Positions 42,186-55,045 are shown, counted from the first letter of the stretch. The stretch is 64,000 bases of DNA from Wyeomyia smithii (GCF_029784165.1 NC_073696.1:177561825-177625824); one strand, 5' to 3'. Numbers and translations are program-made. Notes: generated by a model from the sequence alone, not told the origin.

Positions 42186-42524
42186 ATGGGTTACCTGATT
42201 AAAATGCTTATTTTCATCACTGGCATAGATGAGAAAATCATTTCTGAAGCGAATGGTTCATCAAGATCCGGAATCGGTCAAGAACTCATCGAGAAATGGC
42301 TATTTTTTATCCGGAAGCCCCCAGAGGAACCTGTAGTAGAGGATAGGCAACCTACTTATTTTGACTACCACCTCACCTCTGCACATGTAGGTAACGCCTC
42401 TCGCCTAATTAATGATAACTATTATAACTCACGGTTGTTTGCAAGCACGATTTCATCAATAATAAAAAACCGAATCATACTAGTTGACACAAAACTGAAC
42501 CCAGGTGAAATAGAAATTGAGTAA
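42186..42524 (+). CDS. Unidentified 112-aa reading frame
   Basis: Open from ATG at 42186 to TAA at 42524, with an in-frame stop just upstream (TGA, 42171-42173). Composition looks protein-like: hydrophobic start MGYLIKMLIFITG, a charged middle with RKPPEEPVVEDRQP, and an end KLNPGEIEIE. No motif is recognised. It lies between transposon debris and the Gly/Tyr-rich gene promoter, with no TATA or splice sites noted. It could be a lineage-specific gene, one exon of a larger gene, or an old insertion. Confidence 0.3.
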   Translation: MGYLIKMLIFITGIDEKIISEANGSSRSGIGQELIEKWLFFIRKPPEEPVVEDRQPTYFDYHLTSAHVGNASRLINDNYYNSRLFASTISSIIKNRIILVDTKLNPGEIEIE

Positions 42525-43290
42525 CATATGTTATTCTCGTCTCTTGGAGCCAAATATCACTGATAATAATTAAATTCACTGCTGTCTCTAAAAAATCCGT
42601 GCCTACCTCATTGCTGCAAAGAAATTTGTCTGCTTTCGAGAATTTTTCGTTTACAAGAAGTACCAAAGAGTGTAACTATTACCATTTTCTATAACGTAGA
42701 CTTCAGATGAGGCTCAAAACACTCGTATTTTGCATGTATTGAAGTAAAATCTTAAGACTTGTAACTTGAAAACCTGTATACGAATATAATTCAAAATGGT
42801 AATAAAATAATTATTGGTTACAAGGTTACTCAATTGATTCACCTAACAGTATAAATTTAGCAGGTGGTGTGTTTTATTTTGGGTGTTACAACAGAAGCAA
42901 ATGGTAATTTGGCCAATATCCGGCGCAAATAAGAAAACAATCTGCAAAGTCATCTAATGACCTTTCTTACGTTTATACCACCATCGAAATTCTCATGCAG
43001 ACTGTGAAAAGACAATACCTTCAACCGTGAATGTCCGCGAAAATCACCAGAACCCGTCGCCTCAATTCGGTTCACTTTAACCGCCCACGTGCTTGCCGAT
43101 TGTGTTTCAACGTATTTCATCCAACGTACAAAACTAGACCAAAGACCTGGGGACGCCAAAACTATTCACTGGTTATAAGTATGAGCAAACTTACCGGCTA
43201 CCAGACACTATGAGTCAAATAGTTTCCTCTCTGTCAAGAGCATCGAGTTGAATAAAGAAACATTTCGCGCTTTGCCGCGCAAAACAAAAT

Positions 43291-43329
43291 TATATAAGAG
43301 AAAAGCTTCTGGACGTCCCAAGTTCCAGT
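43291..43329 (+). promoter_or_regulatory. Core promoter of the Gly/Tyr-rich gene (TATA and initiator)
   Basis: TATATAAG at 43291-43298 is followed by TTCCAGTG (initiator-like, A at 43327) 36 nt downstream. This predicts an 82-nt 5' leader before the ATG at 43409. A strong TATA box fits a highly expressed structural gene. Confidence 0.6.
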
Positions 43330-43408
43330 GAGATACCAATCGTCACCTGACAACGTTCGTGTGAAAATTTCCAAGGTTCAAAAGTTAGTGTACCCACCAA
43401 CCGGAACG

Positions 43409-46400
43409 ATGCGTTGCATTGTAAGTGGTCGAAAATAACAAATATTTATTTACGTGTTATATTTATAAAGAAGTGTGTTGTATGTTCTACCACCGTTTAT
43501 TTGGTTTCTGAAATATAATTTTGATGCATGTGTACTTCGAATAAGTTGTAATGAACAACAACTCGACAGAAACAGAAATCGTAAATAGTGATACTTATGA
43601 ATAAAATCCAGATGAACGTGAAAATAGCATCTGAATAGCCTCAAAAACCGACTTTATTATTTGAATTTAGTCTACTATTAAAATTTCAAGGTGCCAAACT
43701 GAACTTAACTAAAATACAAGGTCCAAGAAACGATCCAATTTCTTGGTCCTTCATGAGGTGTTCCTATAATGCCTATATTATTGCCCAAAATAAAATTCCG
43801 AATTTCTTGCAAAGTGGCCGTAGCTAAATCCGATGTGTCACTTTTCGATACAAGCGTGAAACGTGATCATAAAATTTTGTTTCAAAGCGGAACATTCAGT
43901 TGGTCAATCTTAGAACTGGCTATGTCAATCTTTACTTGGTAAATCCAGAATTCAGTTAAGAGTACAAAATCGAAATATCTTGAAGTTTTTATTAATTTAC
44001 ATATTAAATATTCTCTTTAGCATGTTGTGATTTTAAATAACGAAAATGTTTGTTTTTGTATGCTCAGAACCTAACCACTGGTACGAGTTACATGCAGTTG
44101 CAATAAATTAACACGTCATAGATATAACTAGTACCTGGATTTTCGTCCACCCAGTAGTCTGCGGATTAACTTAACCTCAGTTGAACCTAGTTTGTCACTT
44201 TTTATTGGTTTTGAATAATTAATTTGTTAACGTTGATTACTATCGAGTATTGCGATTAGTTACCATAGTTAAATTTTTGTAACATTAGCTAGAGAAACCT
44301 GCTTTTTGCGGTATATGTTATATGTACGTTAATCGAAACGTTAGCCACGCAATTATCCAGTGCTTTAACAAATGATTGACAGGGAAATTTCCAAAATTGT
44401 CCCGTAGAATAACCAATTACAATATTGCCTTGCCTTTCAAATCGAAAATTCCAGACAGTATTCTTCTAAATTACATGCGTTTCTACTTCTGTTCTTTGTT
44501 TTGCAACGGTTTGTTTTTTTTCTTCCAGTGTAATTACAATGGTCAAATATTAGCATGACTATAAAACCGGAACGACGCGTTTCATTGTGTATCCACAAGT
44601 GTTATCCACAATTAATATTGCGTTTCCGGTGCGTTAGATCAGGTGGGCGTATTTTTTAATATAATAGGGTACATTCTGTAAAAAATATTTTGACAACAGA
44701 AAAAATTGTCGCACTTCAAGAAAAAAACAACAATGCGCAAATAACTTGCCTAAGCAGTAACAAACGTTTGTTGAACCTTATACTCTAAGATCTGTACCCA
44801 TATTTTCTCATGCTTAATAAAAAAAATATTCTGTAGCTGTGATTATTCAATATGGTAATAAATGATCAATATTTTTTTTTAAATACAAAAGAGAAGAGTA
44901 GGTACCGATTTTATTTCCTTAAAGCAAAGCAAAATCGGCCAGTTAATTTTGGATATGCTCGCTCATGTTACGTCCAGATTTAGCAGGACAAGTCTTCCAT
45001 TTTCTAGCATTTTTTCAGATTTTATTGAAACATTGAACTTTGCTTAAATGTTTTTTTTTTTTTCAAAACAAAAAAGACGTTGTTGTCGACCAATTTTGTT
45101 TCCCTTAAGAAGTTTTTTTTTTGTTTTATGTTATTACAGAAGCTTGAAATTTTTAAGTTGATTCGCCTTATGCTTCAAGATGTTTTTCAACCAAAACAAC
45201 AGTGAGTATTTCAATTTAAATTACAATATAAAGCTGCGTAAGTTTTTTACAGTAACGTTAATTTAATAGTGCTGAATACCCAGAACTGCATAGGATAGCT
45301 CAGTACTTTTTTCGTTTCCAGAACGCTTTTAAATTTGTTTTTACTTTTGTTAAATTTCAGAGGAGAATCGTCTAGAAATCGTCTACTCGTTGAAATTTGT
45401 TGCATTTGATTTAAAACAATTTTCGTGCACTAAACTTTTTAAATACCTACTAATGCCTAATAGTTTAAAGTTGTTTGACAAATTTGGATCGTCCGTAAAA
45501 TGTGTTTAATAAATACAGTAACTGTTCACTAAGGGGCCGTCCACATTTCACGTGGACACAAAAATCGTCATTTTAGAACCCCCGTTCCCCCTCGTGAAGA
45601 AGTAGGGTTGTTGATATTGAAAAAAGAATATCGTGAACATTTCTGTTATCGCTTTATGTAACACCGATTCGAAAATTCAAAGATTCTGCTATCCCAATGC
45701 AACCGCACCAAGGCACCACATTTGATTGGTTCAGTGTTGTGGTTATTGCTCCGAGAAGTTCCACGCTTCCGTGGCAAGACTACTTAATTCGACTGGGATA
45801 TGGGATCTGTTTTTTTTACCATAATCCTGAAGCAGCAGAAAAAGTGCAGGCTGCTATTGAGTCAAAGGAAAAGCTCTCAAACCAGGCCCGGATTTGAGAG
45901 GTTTTGTTGTGAATTGAGATCATACTACCAGCGAATTTCTTTAATTCTAGAACCCACCTGCGGCTATCTGGCATCTCTTTCTTGCATCGTAAATCGCAAT
46001 ATCGTTTCTCTATTCCCGCGTAGATTTTCACTGACCCAGCGAAATGAATGCTGTCAATAAAAATGAAAATATGGCAATCGCGAATATCGGACAGCAATAT
46101 CGGAATATCGATAATATCAAGCGCATCAACATCATGCAAAAATAAGGATACCGTGACAGGCAAATATCGATAATATCAAATATTGATAAAATATCAGCAA
46201 CCCTAGAAGAAGCGTGGATATTAACCAAACACCTTCCCCCCCTCCCCCCCCCCCTCTTTGTCCACGTGGACATTTTTTTACAACGAAAAGTCGAAAAATG
46301 TTCATTTCTGGTTTTTTTTAGCGATTAAACAAAAAAAATGTCAGCAAATAAGTAAAAAATCATTTCAAAATCAGCCCAAAACCACCTAGACCATTAAAGC

Positions 46401-49400
46401 CATTAATGAAAAAATTCCCATCAAAATTCAGCCAAGAGATGCACCAAATAAACAGAGAAGGGGAAAGTAAACGCCTTTATAATTTAAAAGAAACAGAAAG
46501 AAATATAATCACAAATTATGGCCCCTATTACAGAGGAAGAGACGAGCGAATTTCGGTATTGCAGACGACGAGTCGGCTGGATTTTGGACAAGCTACTCGT
46601 CTGTCACTCAGCTATCACTAGCCAAAATCACTCGCGCTCCCTAATACAACATTTGGCTCACCTCGTTTTTTGTAATGGGACCCACGCTCTGAATGATTGA
46701 AAACACTTTTAAATACCAGAAAAAAAAAACAACACCATAGATTTAAATATCTCTAAAAACATTTTGATTTCCGAAATAATTGTAAAATTTAAAAAAAATA
46801 AATAAGTGACCAAAAGCACAACGGATTCAATATGGCAAAAAGCTTCTGTAGAAGGTAGATAAATGAAATCTTTTCTACACGGTAGAAAAAAACGCAGCAT
46901 ACTGATTGAAAACATTTCAACGAAAAAATAAAAATAAATATATAATTTAATTTCAGCAAAACAGGTAAATCTTAAAAAAAACAGGAACCCAAACAAATTG
47001 AGTTTAAATTTATCTTACATAAGGAAAATGCCGAAAACGACTATCAAAATCTTATCCAGAAATTTACGACAAAAACCCTAAAACGTCTCTAAAAACTAGT
47101 AGGAAAGCATACAAAAGTTTATACTGGAAAAACATCTCTGATATCCAGAAGAAGTCGAGAAGAAAATAATCCTGGATATAACCACAGAGAACAGACATTC
47201 ATGTTCATATAAAGAAATTTGAAAATCGTGTGTAAAAATTTGAATCAAAATACGTTAATACACTAACGACATCTGTCTTGTGGTGCCCCAGTTGCACTGC
47301 TTTAATATTGCTGTATCGATATTTTATCGATATCAGTGCTTGGTTTGTAAGTGACAAAAGCGCCACATAGCGGGAGCGTTACCTCTTAGTGGTAGATGAC
47401 GGTTGCAAGTTTTTACACATCTTTTGAAAAGAAGATGAACGTCTATTATCTGTGATATAACTTCTAGCATAGACTAAAGAGACATAGATATCCAAGTTGG
47501 GCTTCGCTGCATATAATCTCAAGGCAACACTATGAACTTGCCATCTGTAGGCCGTTGGGTGAACTAAAGCATATCCACTCGGAAAAATATCATGGTACTC
47601 CTTATCATTTCAGTGGTGAGCTTGACCAGATTCTCACACCCAGAAAAATATCATGTTACTTTCAATCAGATTTGTACGGCGGTTTTCAATCGACTTTACA
47701 ATATAATCTAGATGATTTGTAATTTCAATTTATTACAACAACAATGCAAAGAAACCTCGCGTAATTTTACAAATTACCATGAGTCACAAAATGTAAAAAT
47801 CTCATAGATACTCTCATCGAATTGTTGAAGGTGACAAAAAGAAAAAAACAAAGCTTCACATTCACTTAAATTATTTTAACATTGTTTATGTTGTACTTGA
47901 CATTCGTGAATTTTGACGAAATAAGTTATGCTATGCTTTGCTACTCGTTGTAAGTTAATTTTGAGGATATTAAAAGACGTATATAACAACGATTTTCAAC
48001 GCAGTAATGTAAAACCTTAGTTAAAAATAGCGTTTAGCGGTATTCACCAAAATAAATATTGTATCGTTTTTAAATAGAACTTAAAAGGATGAGTGAAATT
48101 TCCAAATTTGATTTTCTCAGTTCTTTGCAAATATTAATAAATCGATTTAAACGTTCAAGCAAGGAATAGTGGAATTGATAATGAATGAGATCACAAACAA
48201 TAATCTGGAACGGAAGCTACAAACCGCATAGGAGAACATCCTACAGCATTATTTGACGGCTGAGGCAGAATTATTAACCCAACCAGTTCTGCAAAGGGAT
48301 TAAAGCTGTATAGTGGTTCTCAATCGACTATTAAAATTGGTACAAACAACAAATGAGTTATGCTAATGATGACTAGAGCAAGATACCTGACTTCATACAT
48401 TTTGCTCGCAACACCTTTATAACGGTGCCATCTGATGACCTTAAAACTGTGATTATTAGCAAAATCGATTTATCATGCTCAATCCGCTGGATGAAAACGA
48501 AAACAAGGTGGCAATACCGTATAAGTATATTGAAAATTAGATGACAGGACCATACAATGATATTGAAAAACATGCTTCACCTTTCACCACCTTGTCATCA
48601 CCAAATTAACGGTATACAAATTAGTTCAATTTTCGTTCGCGCGCAGCGAAACTATCATCAAAATAAATAATTCATATCATGGTCATCTCATACATTGACA
48701 TTTATTATAGTCCTGTTGTAATAAATTATTGTTATTATCTAGACCATATAGATTAGTCTGTTACAAACACCGCACAAATCTGACCAAGCCTAAAAAGATA
48801 GCAATTACCTTAATATTTTTCTGTGTGTGCTCATTAAATGTAGTTCACCCAACCGCCATCATATTCGGAGGGGCGCCACATTTTTGTTGCCCGTATTGCT
48901 GGTTGAGTTGGATATCTATGTTTCAATAATCTAAGCTTCTAGTGACTAAAAACACGTTAAGGAAAACAAAACAAAAATTCTAAAAACATGTGAAGGCAAG
49001 AAAAGAATGAAAATGAAAGAAATTATAAGTTTTAAACCTTTTCTGAACAAAAAAAAATCTAAATGTAGTCCAATAAACGAAAATTACTTTTAGAAGCAGT
49101 TGAGGCCAGAAACGAAAATAACAATGAACAATAAAATTTACATGTATGTATTTAACAAGCGGAACTCGATTTTCTTTTTCAAAATTTTCATGCATATAAT
49201 CGCACACATAGGAACAAATCAAAAAAGTATGGCTCCAAACGCGGCCTAAAGAGCATGAAAATGAAATCATCTCGAACATGTTTTCAACGTTATATGATTC
49301 AGCCAAAATGCCTTAGGTGGCATCTATAAATTACATAACGCTCATAGGGTGGAGGGGGGGTATCCCTAAGCGTTACGATTTGTTACCTAGGGGAGAGGGG

Positions 49401-52400
49401 GAGGTGAGTTCAGGTTTACGTAACGAAAAATCTCTGGAGAGACTCTCCAAAAACGAGCATTTTTATCAAGGAAATCCTTCTGCAGCGTTACGTAATTTTT
49501 ATGGGGGGTAGGTGTTAGCGTTACGTTTCGTTACATATGGGGGGGTGGGGGTCCAAAAATTGAATTTTTTACGTTACGTCATTTATGGATGTCGCCTTGA
49601 AACGTAAAAATGTGGAGGCTCCAAGAGAAATTAATTTCAAATTAAACAAAAAACTGTTCAAATGAGCAGAGAAACGCGTCTAAAACAAGATAAACAGCTA
49701 AAAAATTGATCTCAAATTAGTATATAATAATTTAAAAGAGTAACCACAGAAAACAGACATTCATGTTCATATGAAAAAAATTGAAAATCGTTTGTAAAAG
49801 TTTGAATCAAAATACGTTTATACACTAACGACATCAGTCCTGTGGTGCCTCAGTTGCACCGCAACAATTTTGCCGTATCGATATTTTATCGATATATGTG
49901 CTTGGCTTGTCAGTGACGCGACCCCCACATAGCGGAAGCAATACCACCTACGGTTAAACGACGGTTGCAAGTTTTTACACATCCTTTGAAAATGGAGTAA
50001 CTATTAACCAGAAAAAATACCAAACTCAAGGAAAAATTATATCAAGTTTAGTTTTAAATGCATACAAACTCTATTAAATGTAGCTTGAAACATCTGAAAA
50101 CACTTCTTTCAAATAAAAAAGATGATCACTGACTTTAATTTAAAATGATTGAAAAACGACATTGATGTCTAGCAAAATCCAACAATGGAAATAATGGTTT
50201 ATGACGCTTTATTTGGACTGAAAATATAAAAATAAAAATGATCATAAATAAACCAAAAAGGGCTGTGAAATGTTTCGCAGCTAAAAAAAACAGAAGAAAA
50301 AAATCTTCTAAAACTATGTTAAAAAATCTTTATAAAATGGTGAAATGGATAAAGCAAATTAGGTATTCCAAACTAACTTGAAATGCTTAGGAACGCTCCT
50401 AAAATGCAACAATAAAAACAAAAACTAAGAAAATTATCTTAAATTTGGTCCAAATTGATAAATCAGTTCGTGGAGAGAAAAAAGTCAAAAAGAAAATGAT
50501 AAATGCAGCGAAATGGTTAAAGATTAGAAGTGAAAAAAATGATTCCAAATTTAGCGAAAAGTGGATGGGACTTAAGACAGAACTTATTCCAAGTTGAGCT
50601 TAGTAGAAAGTGCCCCAAAGACCTCTGCTAACGAAAGAGAATGATTAAAAAAGAAATATATCTTAGAAGTCAAACTAATCACAAGTACAGCTGACAACGA
50701 CTCTAAAATTAGCCGATAGGAAAGTCCCACGTACAAATTTATCTGTTGAGTGAAAAGTTTAAACTTTGGTTTTATACAGCGAGTACATTCATTAGGCACA
50801 TTTTTTTGTATTTTAAATATGTTCGATTCGAAAAACTTTTATTGTTTAATTTTCGATTCCAATCCATATGCCCCCCGTTCGCTTCAATATTTGACCTTTG
50901 TTTTCTTTATAACTGGAAATTCTTCCAGTTGGCGAGCACCCAGTTAAAGTGTGCCCAGTTAGCAAACATGTACTGTAAAGGAGTATTTCAATAGACTATC
51001 TCACCGAATCTCTTTAACATCACTTTTCTGACAGTTAGTGGTAACTTTGTTTACGTTTTTGAATTTTTTCTTTTTTTCTAATGGATCAATCACGTGCGTA
51101 CTGGAAACGCTGCTCAATTTTTAATAGTTCTAAGTGTACTGGCACCTCAAGCACAACATTTAAAGGGCGTTTTGATCACAATTGAAATGATCTGCTGTAA
51201 TTAAGAACAAAACTGCATCACCCGAAGGTAAACAATGTTACCAGTAGCTGTCAAACTCAAGTGCGTGACGTCACCGTGCGATGGTCTATATAGTTTTAAG
51301 TGCAAATCACACAACAAAGCACAGTCTTGGTGCTGCATTCCGATTCGGGACTCGACCTTCTGTTTATTATACACAGACTTCGCAGCCAACTGTTTTAATG
51401 TCCAGGATAATTGCGGGGCTAGCGCTACGATCCACGGCTTCTGAGCCGGGACTCGCACCTACGACTCGCACCTACGGCATTGTTGGAGCGGAGCGTTCTC
51501 CGAAGTCCAACGAAAGTAGGCACGATTTTGTGATATAAGGCATCGACGAATTTCGCTGCTGGTGTCGTTGCCAGCAGTCACCAGTGAGCCTCGGTTCACG
51601 GACTCGTCCACCACCTCGATTGCATCACTGCCAATCTGAATTCGAGGTGGGAGGTTCATACTGTCTTCGCTGGAACCTCTTCCTCTCATGTAGTTAGACT
51701 TCAAAGCGTTTATGGCCAGCCCAATTCGTCCGGCTTCAGCCTTAAGTCTATGCATGTCTCCTTCATCTTCGCAAGGGTTCGTGCTACGATGTCAATGTCA
51801 TCGGCGAAGCCAAAGAGCTGAGCGAACCTTCTGAACATCACACGACTCGTGTTGATATCAGCTATTAGTAGTACACCTTCCATAACGATAATGAATAACA
51901 AATAGTATGATAATCCATCATCTTGTTCGAAGGGACTCGTGTCTTCGAAATGCGAACTACGCACATTACCCGATCCATCTTCGACTTGATCAACCGTGTC
52001 ATTTCATCCGAGAAACCGTAATCGTGCATAACCTGCCATGGCTGACGTCGATAGATTGTGTCGAACGCCGGTTAAAATTCGACGAACAGATGGTGTGCGA
52101 GAACGTTATATCCATAGCATTTCTTTACGACCTGCCGTACCGCGAATATCCCGTCTGATATTGCCCCAAGAACTCCCTCGCAAACGATGATGGTCGATGA
52201 CATAGAATTTGAAGGAGTACTTTGTAGGCGGCGCTCAGCAGCGTGATTGCACGGTAGTTACAGCAATCCAACTTGATGCCCTTTTTGTAGATGCGGCACA
52301 CGGTACCCTCCATCTACTCCTCCGGTTTTAGGTCCTTCTCCCAAATTTTGACATTATCCACATGCCAAGTGATGCTCAGCTTACGGCTGTACATTAACCT

Positions 52401-54180
52401 ACGGTAAGGCAGATCGCTACGCGACGCCATTCGTGTTTACTATACCGTCGGTCTTAGATTCAGAAGTTCAGACCCAAAAATAAACTGTAATGTCACTTTC
52501 AAAAAGATAGTAAAACCCTTTTTTTGTGATCGGTACTTTAAAACAGAGGAAAAGGTATAGGTAAAGAACCGTTACATACTTTTTTCAAATGAAACGAACT
52601 CTCGCAACACGACGCTAGTTTTGGGTTCTTTTCAGGAATAATCAAACAATGTATTTTTTTAGTTTACAGCTGTTCTCGTAGCTACCTTTATAGCTGCCAG
52701 CTCTGCGCTGGGCTATGGATTACTTGGTGGACTTGCAAATTCTGGTTACGGAGGGTATGGTGGATATGGTGGATATGGAGGATATGGCGGATACGGTGGA
52801 TATGGAGGTACTAACTAGTTTTTATACCATACGAATATGTTGTATCTTGTTCCTGTTCTTTATATTCACTTCAGTTTTATTTGAAGTGACCGAAACAAAT
52901 TATTTCATACTCATTGGCACAAGTTGCTTTTTTCGCAGATTCCTAAATGAACTATAAATACTATTTTTAACTTTGGAAAACTATTAAAGATAAATGAAAA
53001 TTAGTATTGAAAAAATAATATTTTTTTTTTTTCAGTTAGTAGTAATGACTAGAACTAGCATATTTTTTCAAAAATGTAGGAGGCATAATCAAATTGAGTC
53101 AAATCAATAAAATTCTGCACTAATGTCATAAACCAGGGGGGTGCCGTTCTGACCTCCTTGGCTACAACTATGTTAGACATTTTTGTCATTGCGAATAATG
53201 CGATAATTATTTTTCCAGGTCACGGTGGATACAATCCTTGTAAATGATTTTTGATATGTAATTGAACAACACTTCACTAAAATTTATCAAACCTCAAATA
53301 GGGAATGCTTATCAAGGCTACGGAGGTTATGGGGGTTACGGAGGATATGGTGGTTACGGAGGATACGGAGGTAAATGATAGTTATTTAATTCTCTCTGCA
53401 ACAGTGATGCTCTTTCTGATTAAATTTTAATAGGTTATAGTCCGTATGGAAGCTACGGATATGGTAAGTATTGAAAATTGTGAAATGAGGTTTTCAATGA
53501 AAGCTACCGAAACAGTCTTTCTTTGTTATACATGCAACCTATAGAGAATTGTGAAAGCTCGAACATGGCAGACAATTTAACACTGTTATGATTAGGTTAA
53601 CCATATTGTCAATGCAATTTTGAAAAGTAATGAGATATTATCTGTTTCCTTCAAAACGAAATGCGCCAAATTCGTCGCCATTCAGACTGCATGGTGACGA
53701 TTCCTGCGACGAATTCTGCGCGTTTTGCTGTAGAAGAAATAGACAACAATGAATCAATTTCGCACCAATATTCTCTATTCTTTTGGGTTACGTCAATGAA
53801 AGTAAGAGTTTATTCGCTACCTTATTTCAAGATTCAACACAGCAACCTGGTTGTAAACTATCCAGGCTCGACACAGCAATTTAATACCATGCTCTACCAC
53901 CAGCCTGTCCAACCATATCCCTCTATGAAAGACTTCCATGGCTAGTATGACTGTTAAACAGAAAACTCTTCCGATATCTCTTGTTGCCATGATTACAAAG
54001 GCGCTACCGTTTCCGGTGTGCACGCCAATGCAAACGTATATTCAGCAGGCTCCGGAATTGTAACCGGATTACCTTTCGCTCGTTTAATATATACTAGTGG
54101 ATGTTACATCACCACCATCACCAACCGGCCCAGGTGTGTGTATTTGGTTAAATGCTTAATATATATCAGGTTTCTCATAG

Positions 54181-54241
<61 letters not shown>

Positions 54242-54588
54242 CCATCCAAGATCTCATTCGAAAATTTGCTACTACCACCAAGATCTGTGCTAGTGGCGGC
54301 TCCATGTCGGCTTCCGCCAGGCACTTCTACGCGCACCACCAGACCCTCCTACTTGCTGAAGTCTCAAAGTGGTACAGGACACGACCTGGAAACCTGGATA
54401 GTTTACAACCAAGAACTATCTTATTGATAAATTTTAATAATTTTTGAGGACTCGCCTAGATTAGTACACGAGCAAAATAAGACTGAACGACTTTATAACA
54501 TCAATTTACGTCTTTCCTAGGTTATCCTGGCAAGTACGGTGGTTACGGCGGTTATGGCGGATATGGTGGTTACAAACCATACTATTGA
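43409..54588 (+). CDS. Small secreted glycine/tyrosine-rich (GYGGY-repeat) protein, six exons
   Basis: Predicted secreted cuticle-type structural protein of 114 aa. Exons: 43409-43420 (MRCI only), 52663-52807, 53219-53239, 53302-53370, 53434-53463, 54521-54588. Exon 1 ends ATT|GTAAGT in phase 0. Exon 2 begins after TTTTTTTAG and completes a signal peptide (MRCIFTAVLVATFIAASSALG). Every later junction is phase 1 with a glycine or tryptophan codon split across it. The mature part is runs of GGY, a short HGGYNPW, SPYGSYGYG, and ends GGYKPYY. Introns are 9.2 kb, 411, 62, 63 and 1057 nt. It resembles insect glycine-rich cuticular peptides; an antimicrobial role cannot be excluded. The 12-nt exon 1 is the least certain part. 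Confidence 0.75.
43421..47174. other. Intron 1 of the Gly/Tyr-rich gene, first part
   Basis: AT-rich. Contains a decayed copy of the first-exon region at 44565-44588 (see findings) and a degraded MITE at 45534-46280. No other gene seen. Confidence 0.5.
45534..46280. mobile_element. Decayed MITE, GGGGCCGTCCACA family
   Basis: Left terminus GGGGCCGTCCACATTTCACG at 45534. Near 46258 the complementary GTCCACGTGGACA occurs after a C-rich run, but the outer right end is missing. The interior holds no recognisable gene. Confidence 0.5.
47179..47440. repeat. 255-bp interspersed repeat, copy 2
   Basis: Same family as 13413-13680, with the shared core CGATATTTTATCGATATCAG and ends ACCACAGAGAACAGACATTC and AGTTTTTACACATCTTTTGA. 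No transposase sequence adjoins this copy. Confidence 0.8.
47475..48928. mobile_element. Possible 1.45-kb element with degenerate inverted ends
   Basis: ACATAGATATCCAAGTTGGG plus CGTTGGGTGAAC (47481-47566) recur inverted at 48842-48923. The ends are about 85 bp and diverged. The interior has no recognised coding sequence. Confidence 0.4.
49315..49596. mobile_element. MITE with ends of the GGTGGCATCTATAAATTACATAACG family
   Basis: Left end GGTGGCATCTATAAATTACA, right end its inverse (CGTTACGTCATTTATGGATG plus TCGCC). G-runs and several GTTACGTAA-type motifs lie inside. A related single end appears near 32041 (GGCGTCATTCATATATTACG). Confidence 0.75.
49741..49995. repeat. 255-bp interspersed repeat, copy 3
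   Basis: Same family as the copies at 13413 and 47179, slightly more diverged (ACCACAGAAAACAGACATTC). It starts about 145 bp after the MITE at 49315-49596. Confidence 0.8.
49996..51319. other. Intron 1 of the Gly/Tyr-rich gene, no feature seen
   Basis: A-rich low-complexity intron sequence with many scattered short frames, none supported. Confidence 0.5.
51320..51480 (-). mobile_element. Same SINE family, partial copy in intron 1 of the Gly/Tyr-rich gene
   Basis: Reverse-orientation copy recognised by TTCCGATTCGGGACTCGACC, GACTTCGCAGCCAACTGTTT and GGGGCTAGCGCTACGATC. The tRNA-like head is degraded, and it abuts the RTE remnant at 51459. Confidence 0.75.
51459..52320 (-). mobile_element. RTE-clade reverse-transcriptase remnant
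   Basis: Minus-strand pieces: GTVCRIYKKGIKLDCCNYRA then ITLLSAAYKVLLQILCHRP, DDGLSYYLLFIIVMEGVLL, LFGFADDIDIVARTLAKM with an intact FADD catalytic motif, then LAINALKSNYMRGRG and SNYMRG-to-VNRGSLVTAGNDTS. The frame is broken near 51960, 52125 and elsewhere. It lies in intron 1 of the Gly/Tyr-rich gene, antisense to it. Confidence 0.8.
53852..54411. mobile_element. Possible 560-bp element with 18-bp perfect inverted ends
   Basis: GGTTGTAAACTATCCAGG at 53852 and its exact inverse ending at 54411. It occupies most of the last intron of the Gly/Tyr-rich gene. No gene is recognised inside. Confidence 0.5.
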
Positions 54589-54642
54589 ATGGTATCCATT
54601 CGACTTGTAGAAATATTTCACAAATATTAACAATTACCTGTT

Positions 54643-54648
54643 ATTAAA
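54643..54648 (+). terminator. Polyadenylation signal of the Gly/Tyr-rich gene
   Basis: ATTAAA lies 55 nt after the TGA stop at 54586-54588. Confidence 0.5.
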
Positions 54649-54759
54649 CACATTTTTTAATGTCTAAAACAATCCGACTCTTCATTTGCTCATGGTTTAA
54701 GACTATTGTCTGTGATTAGTAACAAAAAAAAAAAAAAAAAAAACAAAGTACAGAAAGTC

Positions 54760-55045
54760 CTTTTTTACACGGTTTTACGTACCGTGCAAAAAAAACGTGT
54801 AGAAAAAACCGCGTCATTTGGAAAAACGTCGTGAAAAAATCGCGTTATTTGAAGAAACGTCGTGAAAAAGAACCGTATTAAATAAAACCGTGTAAAAATG
54901 AAACTGTGTAAAAAACAGCCTACTCTAGTCTGTTACCGTTACTGTTACTTACTGTAACAATTTTACGCGAAGACGAAAAATCGTGCAAAAAAAAACAGTG
55001 TGAAATAAAACCGCGTTATTTGAGAAAACGTCGTAAAAACAGGAG
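54760..55045. repeat. Short AC-rich repeats with the motif CGCGTTATTTGAAGAAACGTC
   Basis: Variants of AACCGCGTTATTTGGAAAA and AACCGTGTAAAAA recur several times here and again at 56300-56370. A pure A-run (about 21 nt) precedes at 54722. Possibly the two ends of one 1.6-kb insertion; unproven. Confidence 0.55.
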
